NCBI GenBank assembly: GCA_030619245.1
Contig: JAUXBS010000013.1
Location: 1 to 12,115 of the forward strand
From: Clostridia bacterium
Lineage (GTDB): Bacteria > UBA6262 > WVXT01 > JAUXBS01
Length of the DNA stretch: 12,115 nt
Direction: 5' to 3'
A program made the position numbers and the translations under genes. Of this stretch, positions 1 through 7,531 are shown one piece after another; position 1 is the stretch's first letter, and each line of letters begins with the position of its first letter. The notes beneath the pieces are model-generated. The model ran no database searches. It saw only the letters and a list, made by a program, of their open reading frames with translations, and had not been told where the DNA came from.

Positions 1-874
1 GCAGTGCAACCTCCCTTAAACGTTTGGCTTTTAGCATTAATGCTTCAGCATTTGTAATATTATTATTTGTGATATTTTTCTCTGACGCAGCAATGGATAA
101 TTCATTATCGTCTATTATGGTTACCCCCTGAAATGCCCCTGCATTATTAATCCCAAAAGTCCCAACTCCACCGTACAGGTCAACGAGGCGCGCGCCCCTT
201 GTGTCCCGGGATTTAAGCAGGTCCCGGCAGTATTCATTAACCTTATCGGCCATCTCACTGTTATTCTGGAAAAAACCCTGGACGTGAAACAGGAATTCTC
301 TACCCAGGCACCTGGTTTTAAGCAAACTGCTTCCCTTGATTACGGTAAAATTACCGGAAATACTTACATCCGTATTCTTTGGGACATAAGCAATTATAAT
401 ATTATTTGCAGTCGTCCGGGATGCAAACTCTCTGATTCTTACCGCTGCATCTTCCAGCCGGCTGGAATCTTCATTGAGGACAAAGGATATTGAGGAATCC
501 CCGGCAGGAGTCCTGAAAACAGCATAACGGAACGTCCCCTCTTTCTTCTTTACGTCAAAATAATCCACACCCCTGAAAAACTCTCTTACTTCTTTCAAAA
601 GTGAATTCAGGGGTTTGTTTGAAATGGCGCATTCCTTGATATCAACGATTTCCCACCACTTCCCCCTCCTGCGGAAACCCAGGCCGGCTTTATGAAAAAC
701 CATGTCCATCCTGTTCCTGTAGTAATACTCATTCCCGGAGAACACCTTAATATCCCCGGATTGAATAGCGCCCTCAAGGACCTTCTTCTTCCCTTCCAGT
801 TGAACCGGATAATCCACGTCCTGCATTGTACAACTACCGCAATTATTGAAGTACGGGCATAAGGGTTCAGCCAT
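1..874 (-). CDS. rlmD: RumA/RlmD-type 23S rRNA (uracil-C5)-methyltransferase, 3' part off the window
   Basis: SAM-dependent RNA m5U methyltransferase of the RumA/TrmA family; 291 codons are visible and the frame is still open at base 1. Residues Cys6, Cys12 and Cys15 (C-x5-C-x2-C, in CPYFNNCGSC) plus Cys82 match the four [4Fe-4S] ligands of RlmD/RlmC. YYRNRM (51-56) is a family motif. FFQNN (201-205) matches the SAM-contacting FQ.N motif, and DLYGGVGTFGI (232-242) is SAM motif I, with Gly where Cys is common (YCG). The catalytic Cys and the DPPR motif would lie beyond the left edge. There is no N-terminal TRAM domain, so RlmC-like or tRNA-U54 specificity is possible; the gene symbol is the best guess. 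An in-frame ATG at 895 would add seven residues, but only the ATG at 874 has a good Shine-Dalgarno (AGGAAG, 5 nt away). It is the last visible gene of the cysS-side transcript, 36 bp after cysS. Confidence 0.85.
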   Translation of the reverse strand, partial: MAEPLCPYFNNCGSCTMQDVDYPVQLEGKKKVLEGAIQSGDIKVFSGNEYYYRNRMDMVFHKAGLGFRRRGKWWEIVDIKECAISNKPLNSLLKEVREFFRGVDYFDVKKKEGTFRYAVFRTPAGDSSISFVLNEDSSRLEDAAVRIREFASRTTANNIIIAYVPKNTDVSISGNFTVIKGSSLLKTRCLGREFLFHVQGFFQNNSEMADKVNEYCRDLLKSRDTRGARLVDLYGGVGTFGINNAGAFQGVTIIDDNELSIAASEKNITNNNITNAEALMLKAKRLREVAL

Positions 875-879
875 TGTTT

Positions 880-885
880 CTTCCT
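880..885 (-). promoter_or_regulatory. Shine-Dalgarno that decides the methyltransferase start
   Basis: AGGAAG on the minus strand lies 5 nt before the ATG at 874. The alternative in-frame ATG at 895 follows cysS closely and has no purine-rich core at the right distance. The site therefore favours the shorter protein, which begins MAEPLCPYF. Confidence 0.6.
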
Positions 886-910
886 GTGATTCCATATTCT
901 TTAAAAGGAT

Positions 911-2326
911 TTATTTCTTCTTCAGAAAAGTCCCCGAAGGTGTGTCTTCGACTAAATATCCCCTGGCTTCAAGCTGGTCACGAAGCTTATCCGATTTCTT
1001 CCAATCCTTGTTCTTCCTGGCCTCATCCCTCTGTTTTCTTAAATCATCCGCGTCTAAAAGAATATCGCTTTCCAGCAGTTTACCAAGATTGATTCCGAGT
1101 ATTTCAAAGAAACCTTCCACCTCATAAACCCCTTTCGTCAAGAGCTCAAACGGTGGATTCTTTCTTCCGAGTTCGGCGGACAATTGCCTGACAAGTTTAC
1201 GTATACTGTCGATTGCTTCCCTTGTTTTGAAATCATCATCCATTGCCTTTTCAAATCCATTCCTGCATTCCGAAATCAATGCATTTATCCTGCTCCTGTC
1301 TTCTGTGGATATGATTTTGCTTTTCTTATTCAATGACAGGTACCTGATCTTTTCAATCTCATTTTTTATTTCATACATCCTTATCTTTGCCTCTTCCAGT
1401 TTATCATCTGAGAAATCTATCGAACTCCTGTAATGCTTGGTAAGAAGGAAGTACCTTAACACCATTGGGTTGTACTTCTCAAGGATATCGGAAAGAGTGA
1501 ACGTATTGCCAAGAGATTTTGACATCTTTTCTTCATTTATAGTCACAAAACCGTTGTGAAGCCAGTACTTACTGAACTGCCTGCCTGTAGCTGCCTCCGA
1601 CTGCGCTATCTCATTCTCATGATGAGGAAATATCAAATCCCTCCCGCCGCCGTGTATGTCAAGGGTATCTGTTTTCAGGTGCTTCATGCTCATTACGGAA
1701 CACTCTATATGCCAGCCGGGCCTCCCCTCACCCCAGGGGCTGGGCCATGACGGTTCTTCCGGTTTTGCTTTCTTCCACAAAGCAAAATCCAGCGGATTCT
1801 TCTTTGACTCATTCACCTCAACCCTTGCTCCTGCCACCAGGTCCTCCTTCTTCCTCTTTGAGAGCCTGCCATAGGGTTCAAACTTTGCAACAGAAAAGTA
1901 CACGGCCCCGTCAACCTCATAGGCATATCCATTCTCAACGAGCTTAGAAACAATTTCTATAATTTCCTTGATGTGTTCTGTTACCCTGGGATAAACATCA
2001 GCGGCTTTTACATTCAGTTCCCTCATTACTTTAAAATACTTATCAATATTTTCATTAACCAGCTTACCTGTATCAGTATTAAGCTCTTTTGCCCTTGCAA
2101 TAATCTTGTCATCAATATCAGTAAAGTTCTGAATATATTTCACTTCATACTTTTTGTATTCCAGGTACCTCCTTATTACATCAAAAACAACATAACACCT
2201 GGCATGCCCTATATGGCTCTCATCATAAGGCGTAATACCGCAGACGTACATTTTTACTTTCCCTTCTTTCTGCGGTTTGAACTCTTCCTTTTTCCCCGTT
2301 AAGGTATTCTGAACAACCAAAACCAT
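911..2326 (-). CDS. cysS: Cysteinyl-tRNA synthetase
   Basis: Class I aminoacyl-tRNA synthetase that charges tRNA-Cys with cysteine in the cytoplasm. At 471 aa it has normal family length. The N-terminal NTLTGKKEEF start is typical. HIGH lies at 38-41 and KMSKS at 267-271 (EEKMSKSLGN). Catalytic Zn ligands correspond to Cys29 (YVCG), Cys209 (WHIECS), His235 and Glu239 (FPHHENE), which line up closely with E. coli C28/C209/H234/E238. The Rossmann catalytic domain occupies about residues 20-310, followed by the helical DALR-type region and the C-terminal end WKKSDKLRDQLEARGY, characteristic of CysS. No insertion or truncation is visible. The ATG is 11 bp after the ispDF stop; AGGGG/AAGG purine runs overlapping the ispDF stop are the likely ribosome site, though somewhat far away. 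cysS near ispD/ispF and radA/yacL recalls the Firmicutes radA-disA-yacL-ispD-ispF-gltX-cysE-cysS cluster. Confidence 0.97.
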   Translation of the reverse strand: MVLVVQNTLTGKKEEFKPQKEGKVKMYVCGITPYDESHIGHARCYVVFDVIRRYLEYKKYEVKYIQNFTDIDDKIIARAKELNTDTGKLVNENIDKYFKVMRELNVKAADVYPRVTEHIKEIIEIVSKLVENGYAYEVDGAVYFSVAKFEPYGRLSKRKKEDLVAGARVEVNESKKNPLDFALWKKAKPEEPSWPSPWGEGRPGWHIECSVMSMKHLKTDTLDIHGGGRDLIFPHHENEIAQSEAATGRQFSKYWLHNGFVTINEEKMSKSLGNTFTLSDILEKYNPMVLRYFLLTKHYRSSIDFSDDKLEEAKIRMYEIKNEIEKIRYLSLNKKSKIISTEDRSRINALISECRNGFEKAMDDDFKTREAIDSIRKLVRQLSAELGRKNPPFELLTKGVYEVEGFFEILGINLGKLLESDILLDADDLRKQRDEARKNKDWKKSDKLRDQLEARGYLVEDTPSGTFLKKK

Positions 2327-2337
2327 TTTTTATCGCC

Positions 2338-3510
2338 TTACCCCTCTATTACGGAAACAACCGAATAGGCAGCTATCCCCCTGCCTTTTCCTATCAAGCC
2401 CAGCCCTTCGTTTGTTGTTGCTTTCACATCAACATTATTCATCTCTGTTTTTAAAGCCACTGCAATCTTCTTCCTCATATTATCAACATATGGTGACAAC
2501 TTTGGTTCCTCGGCAATCACCATGGAATCAAGGTTATTAATAACATACCCCGCCCTCGATAGAATACCCGACACCTGCTTAAGCAGGATTAACGAGGAGA
2601 TATCCTTATACTTCTTATCCGTGTTAGGGAAGTGCACGCCAATATCCTTTTCGCCCAGCGAGCCAAGCACTGCATCACAGACCGAATGCAGTAAAGCATC
2701 ACCATCGGAATGCCCAAGCAGTCCCCTTTTAAACGGTATCCTTACACCCCCAAGTACCAGTTTCCTGCCCGGGACAAGCTTATGAACGTCATAACCTATG
2801 CCGTACCTTATTCTCCTGCTCTTCCCTCCAAGCAATGCCCCGGCAAGTTCAAGGTCCTCAGGAGAGGTAATTTTAATATTCCGGTAATCTCCGCGTACTA
2901 TCTTTACTTTTCCCTTTAACCTCTCCACCATTACCGCGTCATCAGTCGCATATAACCTTTTCTTCCTGGCTTCCCTGTGCGCAGCCAGGATAAGAGCATA
3001 GCGGAATGTCTGCGGAGTCTGGGTAAGCCAGACATTTTCACGGTTTAAGGTCTTCTGTACAATCCCCCTGCCGTTAACCTTTTTAATAGTATCGTTCAGC
3101 GGGACAGCAGCCATGCTTGCCCCGTATTTTTCCGCCTGCCTTATGGAATCCTCGATTATCTTCCCGGTAATAAAAGGCCTGACGCCATCATGAATAACTA
3201 CTATTGAACAACTTTCCGGAATCCGCTTCAGGGCATTAAATACGGAAACCTGCCTGCGCGCGCCGCCCGGAACCACCTCTATGCTCTTTTTATAACCGTA
3301 CTTTCTTATGATGTTGTTCCTGCAGTAGTTTTCCCTGCCCTCCGGTACGGTTAAAATGATTCCATCAATCATCTTCACGTTATCAAACACATCCAGGGTA
3401 CGGGCTACAACCGGCTTCCCGGCAACCAGCCTGAACTGCTTCATGACCTGCCCCTTCAGCCTCTTCCCCATACCGGCAGCTGTAATAATGGCAAAGACTT
3501 TCCTCTTCAT
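2338..3510 (-). CDS. ispDF: Bifunctional IspD/IspF (MEP cytidylyltransferase / MECDP synthase)
   Basis: Fused enzyme of the non-mevalonate isoprenoid pathway. IspD (about 1-228) couples CTP with MEP to give CDP-ME; IspF (about 233-390) cyclises CDP-ME 2-phosphate to ME-cPP. IspE, the intervening step, is not in the window. IspD signs: the glycine-rich nucleotide loop AAGMGKRLKG (11-20), VIHDGVRPF (105-113), TQTPQTFR (163-170), TDD (189-191) and NIKITSPEDL (211-220). The usual PKQF is MKQF here (23-26), keeping the Lys. IspF signs: YDVH giving metal ligands Asp241 and His243, His275 in HSDGDALLHSVCDAVLG, DIGVHFPNTD (289-298) and KATTNEGLGLIGKGRGIAA (363-381). All catalytic positions I can judge are present. 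The fusion is known in several lineages (alpha- and epsilonproteobacteria, some candidate phyla), so it is uncommon but not new. It lies 12 bp after the PIN/TRAM gene and 11 bp before cysS. Confidence 0.96.
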   Translation of the reverse strand: MKRKVFAIITAAGMGKRLKGQVMKQFRLVAGKPVVARTLDVFDNVKMIDGIILTVPEGRENYCRNNIIRKYGYKKSIEVVPGGARRQVSVFNALKRIPESCSIVVIHDGVRPFITGKIIEDSIRQAEKYGASMAAVPLNDTIKKVNGRGIVQKTLNRENVWLTQTPQTFRYALILAAHREARKKRLYATDDAVMVERLKGKVKIVRGDYRNIKITSPEDLELAGALLGGKSRRIRYGIGYDVHKLVPGRKLVLGGVRIPFKRGLLGHSDGDALLHSVCDAVLGSLGEKDIGVHFPNTDKKYKDISSLILLKQVSGILSRAGYVINNLDSMVIAEEPKLSPYVDNMRKKIAVALKTEMNNVDVKATTNEGLGLIGKGRGIAAYSVVSVIEG

Positions 3511-3522
3511 TCTATAAGATTA

Positions 3523-4530
3523 TTATTCCCTTCCCTTGCGGACAAATATCATTCTGCCTGCAGAAGTCTGAAGTATACTGCTTACAGTGACATCAATCTT
3601 CTGGCCTATGTAATTCTTCCCGTCTTCAACCACCACCATGGTTCCATCATCAAGGTAAGCCACTCCCTGTTTTTTTTCCTTGCCTTCCTTCAGGACGAAT
3701 ACCTTGATTTCCTCACCCGGCAGCACCGGTGGTTTAATCGCATTCGAAAGCTCATTAATATTAAGAACCCTCACGCCGCGCACCGAAGCCACTTTGTTCA
3801 GGTTATAATCGGAAGTTATTATCTTCGCCCTCAAGTCCTCGGCAAATTTTACTATCTTGGCGTCAACTTCGGTAATTTTAGGATAATCCTTTTCTAATAT
3901 CTTCAAAATTATTTTCTTATTATCCTTAAGTTTTTTCACCACATCAAGCCCGCGGCGGCCGCGCTCCCTCTTAACTGAATCCGCAGAATCCGCCACTTCC
4001 TGCAGTTCCCTTAAAACAAAGCCCGGAACCACCAGCGTACCCTCAATAAAATCAGTTTCACCTATGTCATTTATCCTTCCGTCGATTATGGCGCTGGTAT
4101 CAAGAACCTTCATCATAATTTTACCCCTCGCGCTCCCTGTCGGGAAAATATTCCTATCCAACAGGTCAAGCTGGTCCTTCTTCCGGATTGCCAGCACCAT
4201 ACATATATAGGCGCATATAACCTTTATTAGCAAGGAATAATCCTTGTAGAAGATGGCAATCTCTTCACTCCCAACCTGGTACACTGAATAGTCTATCATC
4301 TTTGCAACAATAAGGCCTAGTGCCACGCCTATACCTGCGGATATCATCGTATCAAGCGCAACCATATCAATGATGATTTCCAGCAGTATTATCAGCACGG
4401 CCGCCCCGGTGCCTATAAGTATCCCCATGGCATGATTTGAAAACTGCAGGTATCCTATAATCCAGCCGGCAACAATAACCATTAAACGAATAACCCAAAT
4501 AACCCCGTCTTTCCTGTTTCCCTTATCCAT
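3523..4530 (-). CDS. YacL-like membrane PIN/TRAM-domain protein
   Basis: 335-aa protein with four predicted N-terminal membrane helices (about 11-28, 34-55, 58-79 and 99-115), a PIN nuclease domain (about 140-262) and a C-terminal TRAM RNA-binding domain (about 270-332). The PIN acidic quartet is visible: Asp144 (VLDTSAIIDGRI), Glu175 (VLRELQEVAD), Asp223 (EVDAKI) and Asp241 (ITSDYNLNKVA). This is the architecture of Bacillus YacL, often labelled a PilT-like ATPase by mistake. The family is expected to be a Mg-dependent ribonuclease held at the inner membrane; its physiological target is not established. The ATG is preceded by GAGG, 7 nt away, inside the radA 3' end, and overlaps radA by 8 bp (ATGGATAA), so translation is probably coupled. 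Its place between radA and ispD is conserved across distant bacteria. Confidence 0.93.
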   Translation of the reverse strand: MDKGNRKDGVIWVIRLMVIVAGWIIGYLQFSNHAMGILIGTGAAVLIILLEIIIDMVALDTMISAGIGVALGLIVAKMIDYSVYQVGSEEIAIFYKDYSLLIKVICAYICMVLAIRKKDQLDLLDRNIFPTGSARGKIMMKVLDTSAIIDGRINDIGETDFIEGTLVVPGFVLRELQEVADSADSVKRERGRRGLDVVKKLKDNKKIILKILEKDYPKITEVDAKIVKFAEDLRAKIITSDYNLNKVASVRGVRVLNINELSNAIKPPVLPGEEIKVFVLKEGKEKKQGVAYLDDGTMVVVEDGKNYIGQKIDVTVSSILQTSAGRMIFVRKGRE

Positions 4531-5884
4531 CTATTAACCTCACCGCCTCTCTAATTGTTGAAACTCCAACAAGTTTAATTTTACTGCTTGAAAGATTCTT
4601 CAAATTACCCCCCGGGATTATACACGTTTTAAACCCGAGTTTCTTTGCCTCGTTGACTCTCCTGTCAATAAAACTTACCGCCCTTATCTCCCCTGCCAGG
4701 CCCACTTCGCCGATAACTATAGTGCCTTCATCCACCGGCTTGTTCCTGTAAGCCGAATAAATTGCCATTATAACGCTCAAATCACTGGCAGGCTCGCTTA
4801 TCCTCGCCCCCCCTGCAACATTCAGGAACACATCGTAATTCTCCAGTCTCGCCCCGAGTATCCTTTCCATAACCGCAATCATGAGTAATACGCGGTTGTA
4901 ATCAAGCCCGCTCACCTGGCGCCTCGGCATGCTGAAATTCGTACTTGTTACAAGAGCCTGCAATTCCAGCAGTAACGGCCTGGACCCCTCAATAAGTGTG
5001 ACAATCACTGACCCGGCAGCTCCAACCGGGCGGGATTCCAGGAACATCATTGAAGGATTTACAACCTGCTCCAATCCGGTGTTCTTCATCTGAAAAATAC
5101 TCAGTTCGTCTGCCGGCCCAAAACGGTTTTTCTCAGTCCTTATTACCCTGTAAATATTATCCTTCGTCTCATCAAAGTAAAGAACCGTATCGACTGTATG
5201 CTCAAGAACTTTCGGGCCCGCAATCGTACCTTCCTTGGTTATATGCCCCGAAATAAACACCGGTATTTTTTCAGACTTCGCAAGATAATTGATTTCCTCG
5301 GCGCACCCCCGTACCTGCCCTACACTCCCGGAAATGGCGGACAAATCAGGATGGTAAACTGCCTGTATTGAATCAATAATTACAAGTTCAGGTTTGAGGT
5401 TTCTTATGCGGGAAATTATCTCCCGGATATTGGTTTCAGAATAAACCAGGAGTTTATTGGACTTTATGCCAAGCCTGTCGCTCCTTAATTTGATTTGCGC
5501 CAGCGATTCCTCACCCGAAACATAAAGACAACTCCTGCCTGACTTTGCGAATGATTCAGCTATCTGCAGCAACAGGGTGGACTTTCCTATCCCGGGAGGG
5601 CCTGCAAGCAAAACGAGCGAGCCGGGGACTATCCCACCGCCCAGTATGTGGTCAAACTCCGATATGCCGGTAATTATCCTCTCGCTATCCTGAGCTGAAA
5701 TATTACCGATATTGGTGGGCTCCCCCAGAGAGAACCTTTTATCCTGCGAACCTCCCCTGTCATTTTTTTCCTTTATTGACTCCGAGAAAGTATTCCATTC
5801 TCCACAGCTCGGGCACTTGCCCAGCCATCTTGTTTCCTGGTGGCCGCATTCCTGGCAGACAAATATTGATTTTAACTTTGCCAA
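4523..5884 (-). CDS. radA: DNA repair protein RadA/Sms
   Basis: 453 aa, the normal length. RadA is a hexameric DnaB-like branch-migration motor that helps RecA in recombination and repair of stalled forks. Domains: an N-terminal C4 zinc finger with Cys10, Cys13, Cys24 and Cys27 (CQECG...CPSCG); a RecA-like ATPase core with Walker A GPPGIGKST (95-103) and Walker B ELVIIDSIQ (166-174); the RadA-specific KNRFG (252-256); and a C-terminal Lon-protease-like domain (about 270-453) lacking protease activity in the family. The start is TTG: it is the only usable start between the upstream in-frame stop (the mlaD TGA at 5903-5905) and the zinc finger, and GGAGA stands 7 nt before it. An ATG at 5888-5890 is out of frame. 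It is 18 bp after mlaD and overlaps the PIN/TRAM gene by 8 bp. The disA gene found between radA and yacL in Firmicutes is absent. Confidence 0.97.
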   Translation of the reverse strand: MAKLKSIFVCQECGHQETRWLGKCPSCGEWNTFSESIKEKNDRGGSQDKRFSLGEPTNIGNISAQDSERIITGISEFDHILGGGIVPGSLVLLAGPPGIGKSTLLLQIAESFAKSGRSCLYVSGEESLAQIKLRSDRLGIKSNKLLVYSETNIREIISRIRNLKPELVIIDSIQAVYHPDLSAISGSVGQVRGCAEEINYLAKSEKIPVFISGHITKEGTIAGPKVLEHTVDTVLYFDETKDNIYRVIRTEKNRFGPADELSIFQMKNTGLEQVVNPSMMFLESRPVGAAGSVIVTLIEGSRPLLLELQALVTSTNFSMPRRQVSGLDYNRVLLMIAVMERILGARLENYDVFLNVAGGARISEPASDLSVIMAIYSAYRNKPVDEGTIVIGEVGLAGEIRAVSFIDRRVNEAKKLGFKTCIIPGGNLKNLSSSKIKLVGVSTIREAVRLIDG

Positions 5885-5891
5885 TAAACAT

Positions 5892-5896
5892 TCTCC
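5892..5896 (-). promoter_or_regulatory. Shine-Dalgarno supporting the radA TTG start
   Basis: GGAGA on the minus strand, 7 nt before the TTG at 5884, within the 18-bp mlaD-radA gap. It supports initiation at a rare TTG codon, since no in-frame ATG or GTG exists between the preceding stop and the conserved zinc finger. Confidence 0.65.
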
Positions 5897-5902
5897 GAAT
5901 AA

Positions 5903-6652
5903 TCACTTGAACCTTTTTTCAAGATTCTTACTTACCTTTTCAAGGCTGTTTATGATGTTTTCCACTTTTTCTCCGAGTTTTTTGTCGGCTATCAATTTGC
6001 TTAACACGCTTTCGCTTAAATTCATATCATTGATTCTTTCTGATATTTCATTAAGGTCTTCCGAAATCGTATTTATATTATCAAACGTTTTCTTTATAAC
6101 TTCTCCGTCCTTCCCCATTGATGCATTCAATTTTTTAGTAATACCCTCAAAATTGGATGCAATTTCAGTCAGGGTAATATCCAGTTTCCCGCCTTCTTCA
6201 AATATCTTTAATTGCTCTACCATCTTGTCTATGCCTTTATCCGCAGATTTAATCATGCTGTCAAAGCTTACGGAGACAGCACCTATAATAACGTCTCCGT
6301 CTTTCAGCAGCGGTTCATCCTGTGAACCGCTGGTTAATTCAAGAAGTTTATTTCCAACCATCCCCACGGAGGAAATACTTGCCCGGGCGTCCTTGTGAAT
6401 CTTTACGTCATGCTTTACAGTTATGATTACAAGCGCCTTGTTTTCGACAAGGTTTATCTCCTTTACCTTGCCCACTTCAACCCCGGACATTTTGACCTGC
6501 CCCTTCTCCGGCAGGCCTTCAGCGCTGTCAAAGATAACCTTTAATTCATATCCTTTTTTCAGATTAACATCCTCAAGTAAAATAACCGCCATGGCAAAAA
6601 CCAAAATCCCCGACAAAACGAACAACCCCACCTTTGTTTCCTGGTTAATCAT
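5903..6652 (-). CDS. mlaD: MlaD-type MCE-domain lipid transport protein
   Basis: 249-aa substrate-binding subunit of an Mla-type ABC lipid transporter. One N-terminal membrane anchor (about 8-26, uncleaved) is followed by the MCE domain (about 34-115) with the usual FDSAEGLPEKGQV...GVEVGKV pattern (41-63). The family forms a hexameric ring in the periplasm on top of MlaE and passes phospholipid through its pore. About 120 residues follow the MCE domain and look largely helical and charged, with heptad-like patterns (IKSADKGIDKMVEQL near 134-148, EDLNEISERIND near 200). This makes it longer than E. coli MlaD (183 aa), which ends soon after the MCE domain; such tails are known in other MCE proteins and may extend the channel. 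The start is supported by AGGAAAGGG about 8 nt before the ATG. It is 28 bp after mlaF. No mlaC or mlaB follows; radA begins 18 bp on. Confidence 0.93.
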   Translation of the reverse strand: MINQETKVGLFVLSGILVFAMAVILLEDVNLKKGYELKVIFDSAEGLPEKGQVKMSGVEVGKVKEINLVENKALVIITVKHDVKIHKDARASISSVGMVGNKLLELTSGSQDEPLLKDGDVIIGAVSVSFDSMIKSADKGIDKMVEQLKIFEEGGKLDITLTEIASNFEGITKKLNASMGKDGEVIKKTFDNINTISEDLNEISERINDMNLSESVLSKLIADKKLGEKVENIINSLEKVSKNLEKRFK

Positions 6653-6680
6653 ATCTTCATCCCTTTCCTGAAAATATTCC

Positions 6681-7430
6681 TTATCCCTGGACCTTTATAG
6701 GCCCCTTACTGCTCCCCGTAATAAATTGCTTTACCACCGGGTTTTTCGTCCTTTTAATATCCCGGGGAGTACCTACTTCCTCGATCCTGCCTTTATAAAG
6801 CATTGCAATACGGTTTGATATTTTATACGCGCTTATCATATCGTGGGTAACCGCAATTGAAGTAATTTTTAACTCTCCCTGTAAATGAATAATCAATTCG
6901 TTAATAACATCAGCCATAATGGGGTCAAGCCCTGTTGAAGGTTCATCATAAAGTATATACTCGGGATCCCTGGCTATAGCCCTTGCAAGCGATACCCTTT
7001 TTTTCATCCCTCCCGAAAGTTCATCGGGCTTCAGGTTTTCAATCCCATCCAGGCCAACCATCTCCAGCATCCTTGAAACCTTCACCCTTATATCTTCCTC
7101 AGGCATATCCTTAAGGTAATGCAATCCAAATGCCACGTTCTCTCCAACCGTTAACGAATCAAATAAAGCTGCCCCCTGGAAGAGCATGCCGAATTTCCCC
7201 TGTATGGGTTCAAGCCTCTTCTCCTTTAACCCGGCAATATCTATCCCGTTGATTTGCACCATGCCTTCATCCGGCCGTACGAGCCCCATAATGGTTTTCA
7301 ACAACACTGTTTTACCTTCACCGCTTCCGCCAATTATGGTAATGGTTTCACCGTCAACAATATCAAGATTCACGCCGCGTAAAACGTGGTTGTCTCCAAA
7401 ACTTTTATGCAAATCCCTGATTTTTATCAT
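6681..7430 (-). CDS. mlaF: MlaF-type ABC transporter ATPase
   Basis: 249-aa cytoplasmic ATPase that powers MlaE/MlaD lipid transport across the envelope. Motifs in order: Walker A GGSGEGKT (34-41), Q-loop Gln85 in LFQGAALFDS, a standard signature LSGGM (138-142), Walker B ILYDEP (159-164) with catalytic Glu163, the D-loop STGLDP and H-loop His196 (VTHDM). The FQGAALFDSLTV...NV segment and the short C-terminal tail are typical of MlaF/Ttg2A rather than of amino-acid importers. AAGG lies 6 nt before the ATG at 7430. It follows mlaE after a 101-bp gap, the longest within the envelope block, and precedes mlaD by 28 bp. The order E-F-D is slightly different from E. coli F-E-D-C-B. No STAS protein (MlaB), which stabilises MlaF in E. 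coli, is present. Confidence 0.95.
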   Translation of the reverse strand: MIKIRDLHKSFGDNHVLRGVNLDIVDGETITIIGGSGEGKTVLLKTIMGLVRPDEGMVQINGIDIAGLKEKRLEPIQGKFGMLFQGAALFDSLTVGENVAFGLHYLKDMPEEDIRVKVSRMLEMVGLDGIENLKPDELSGGMKKRVSLARAIARDPEYILYDEPSTGLDPIMADVINELIIHLQGELKITSIAVTHDMISAYKISNRIAMLYKGRIEEVGTPRDIKRTKNPVVKQFITGSSKGPIKVQG

Positions 7431-7468
7431 CGTCTGCCTTTTCTATTCAACATCCTTCACCGGTATCT

Positions 7469-7513
7469 GCGGGTAAATACGCCTATTTCACTTTTCAATA
7501 AAAAACTACCCGC
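7469..7513. other. Gap between mlaE and mlaF with a small inverted repeat
   Basis: The 101-bp gap at 7431-7531 holds two perfect 7-base arms, GCGGGTA at 7469-7475 and TACCCGC at 7507-7513, separated by 31 bases. The stem is GC-rich in AT-rich surroundings, but the loop is long and no T-run follows it in the direction of transcription. It is not a classical terminator and could be chance. No promoter or convincing gene was recognised in the gap. Confidence 0.25.
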
Positions 7514-7531
7514 TCATTTTGGAGAAAAAAC

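Noticed and set aside
1973..2302. Plus-strand open frame of 109 codons.
   Set aside because: It lies wholly antisense to cysS, whose motifs are unmistakable; composition looks like a reverse-strand shadow and no ribosome site is seen.
3523..4530. PIN domain as toxin of a VapBC-type toxin-antitoxin pair.
   Set aside because: Four membrane helices and a C-terminal TRAM domain, plus the radA-ispD context, identify a YacL-type protein; no antitoxin gene is next to it.
5712..6398. Plus-strand open frame of 228 codons spanning radA and mlaD.
   Set aside because: It is antisense to two recognised genes and the gap between them; Ser/Phe-rich low-complexity translation is typical of shadows.
7427..7453. 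Minus-strand mini-ORF of eight codons (ATG at 7453) whose TGA overlaps the mlaF ATG, like a leader peptide.
   Set aside because: It is very short, the only SD-like AAGG abuts its ATG, and there is no attenuator hairpin or run of one amino acid; mlaF has its own AAGG.
7469..7513. Inverted repeat in the mlaE-mlaF gap as a riboswitch or terminator.
   Set aside because: Only a 7-bp stem with a 31-base loop and no T-run; no known riboswitch pattern recognised.
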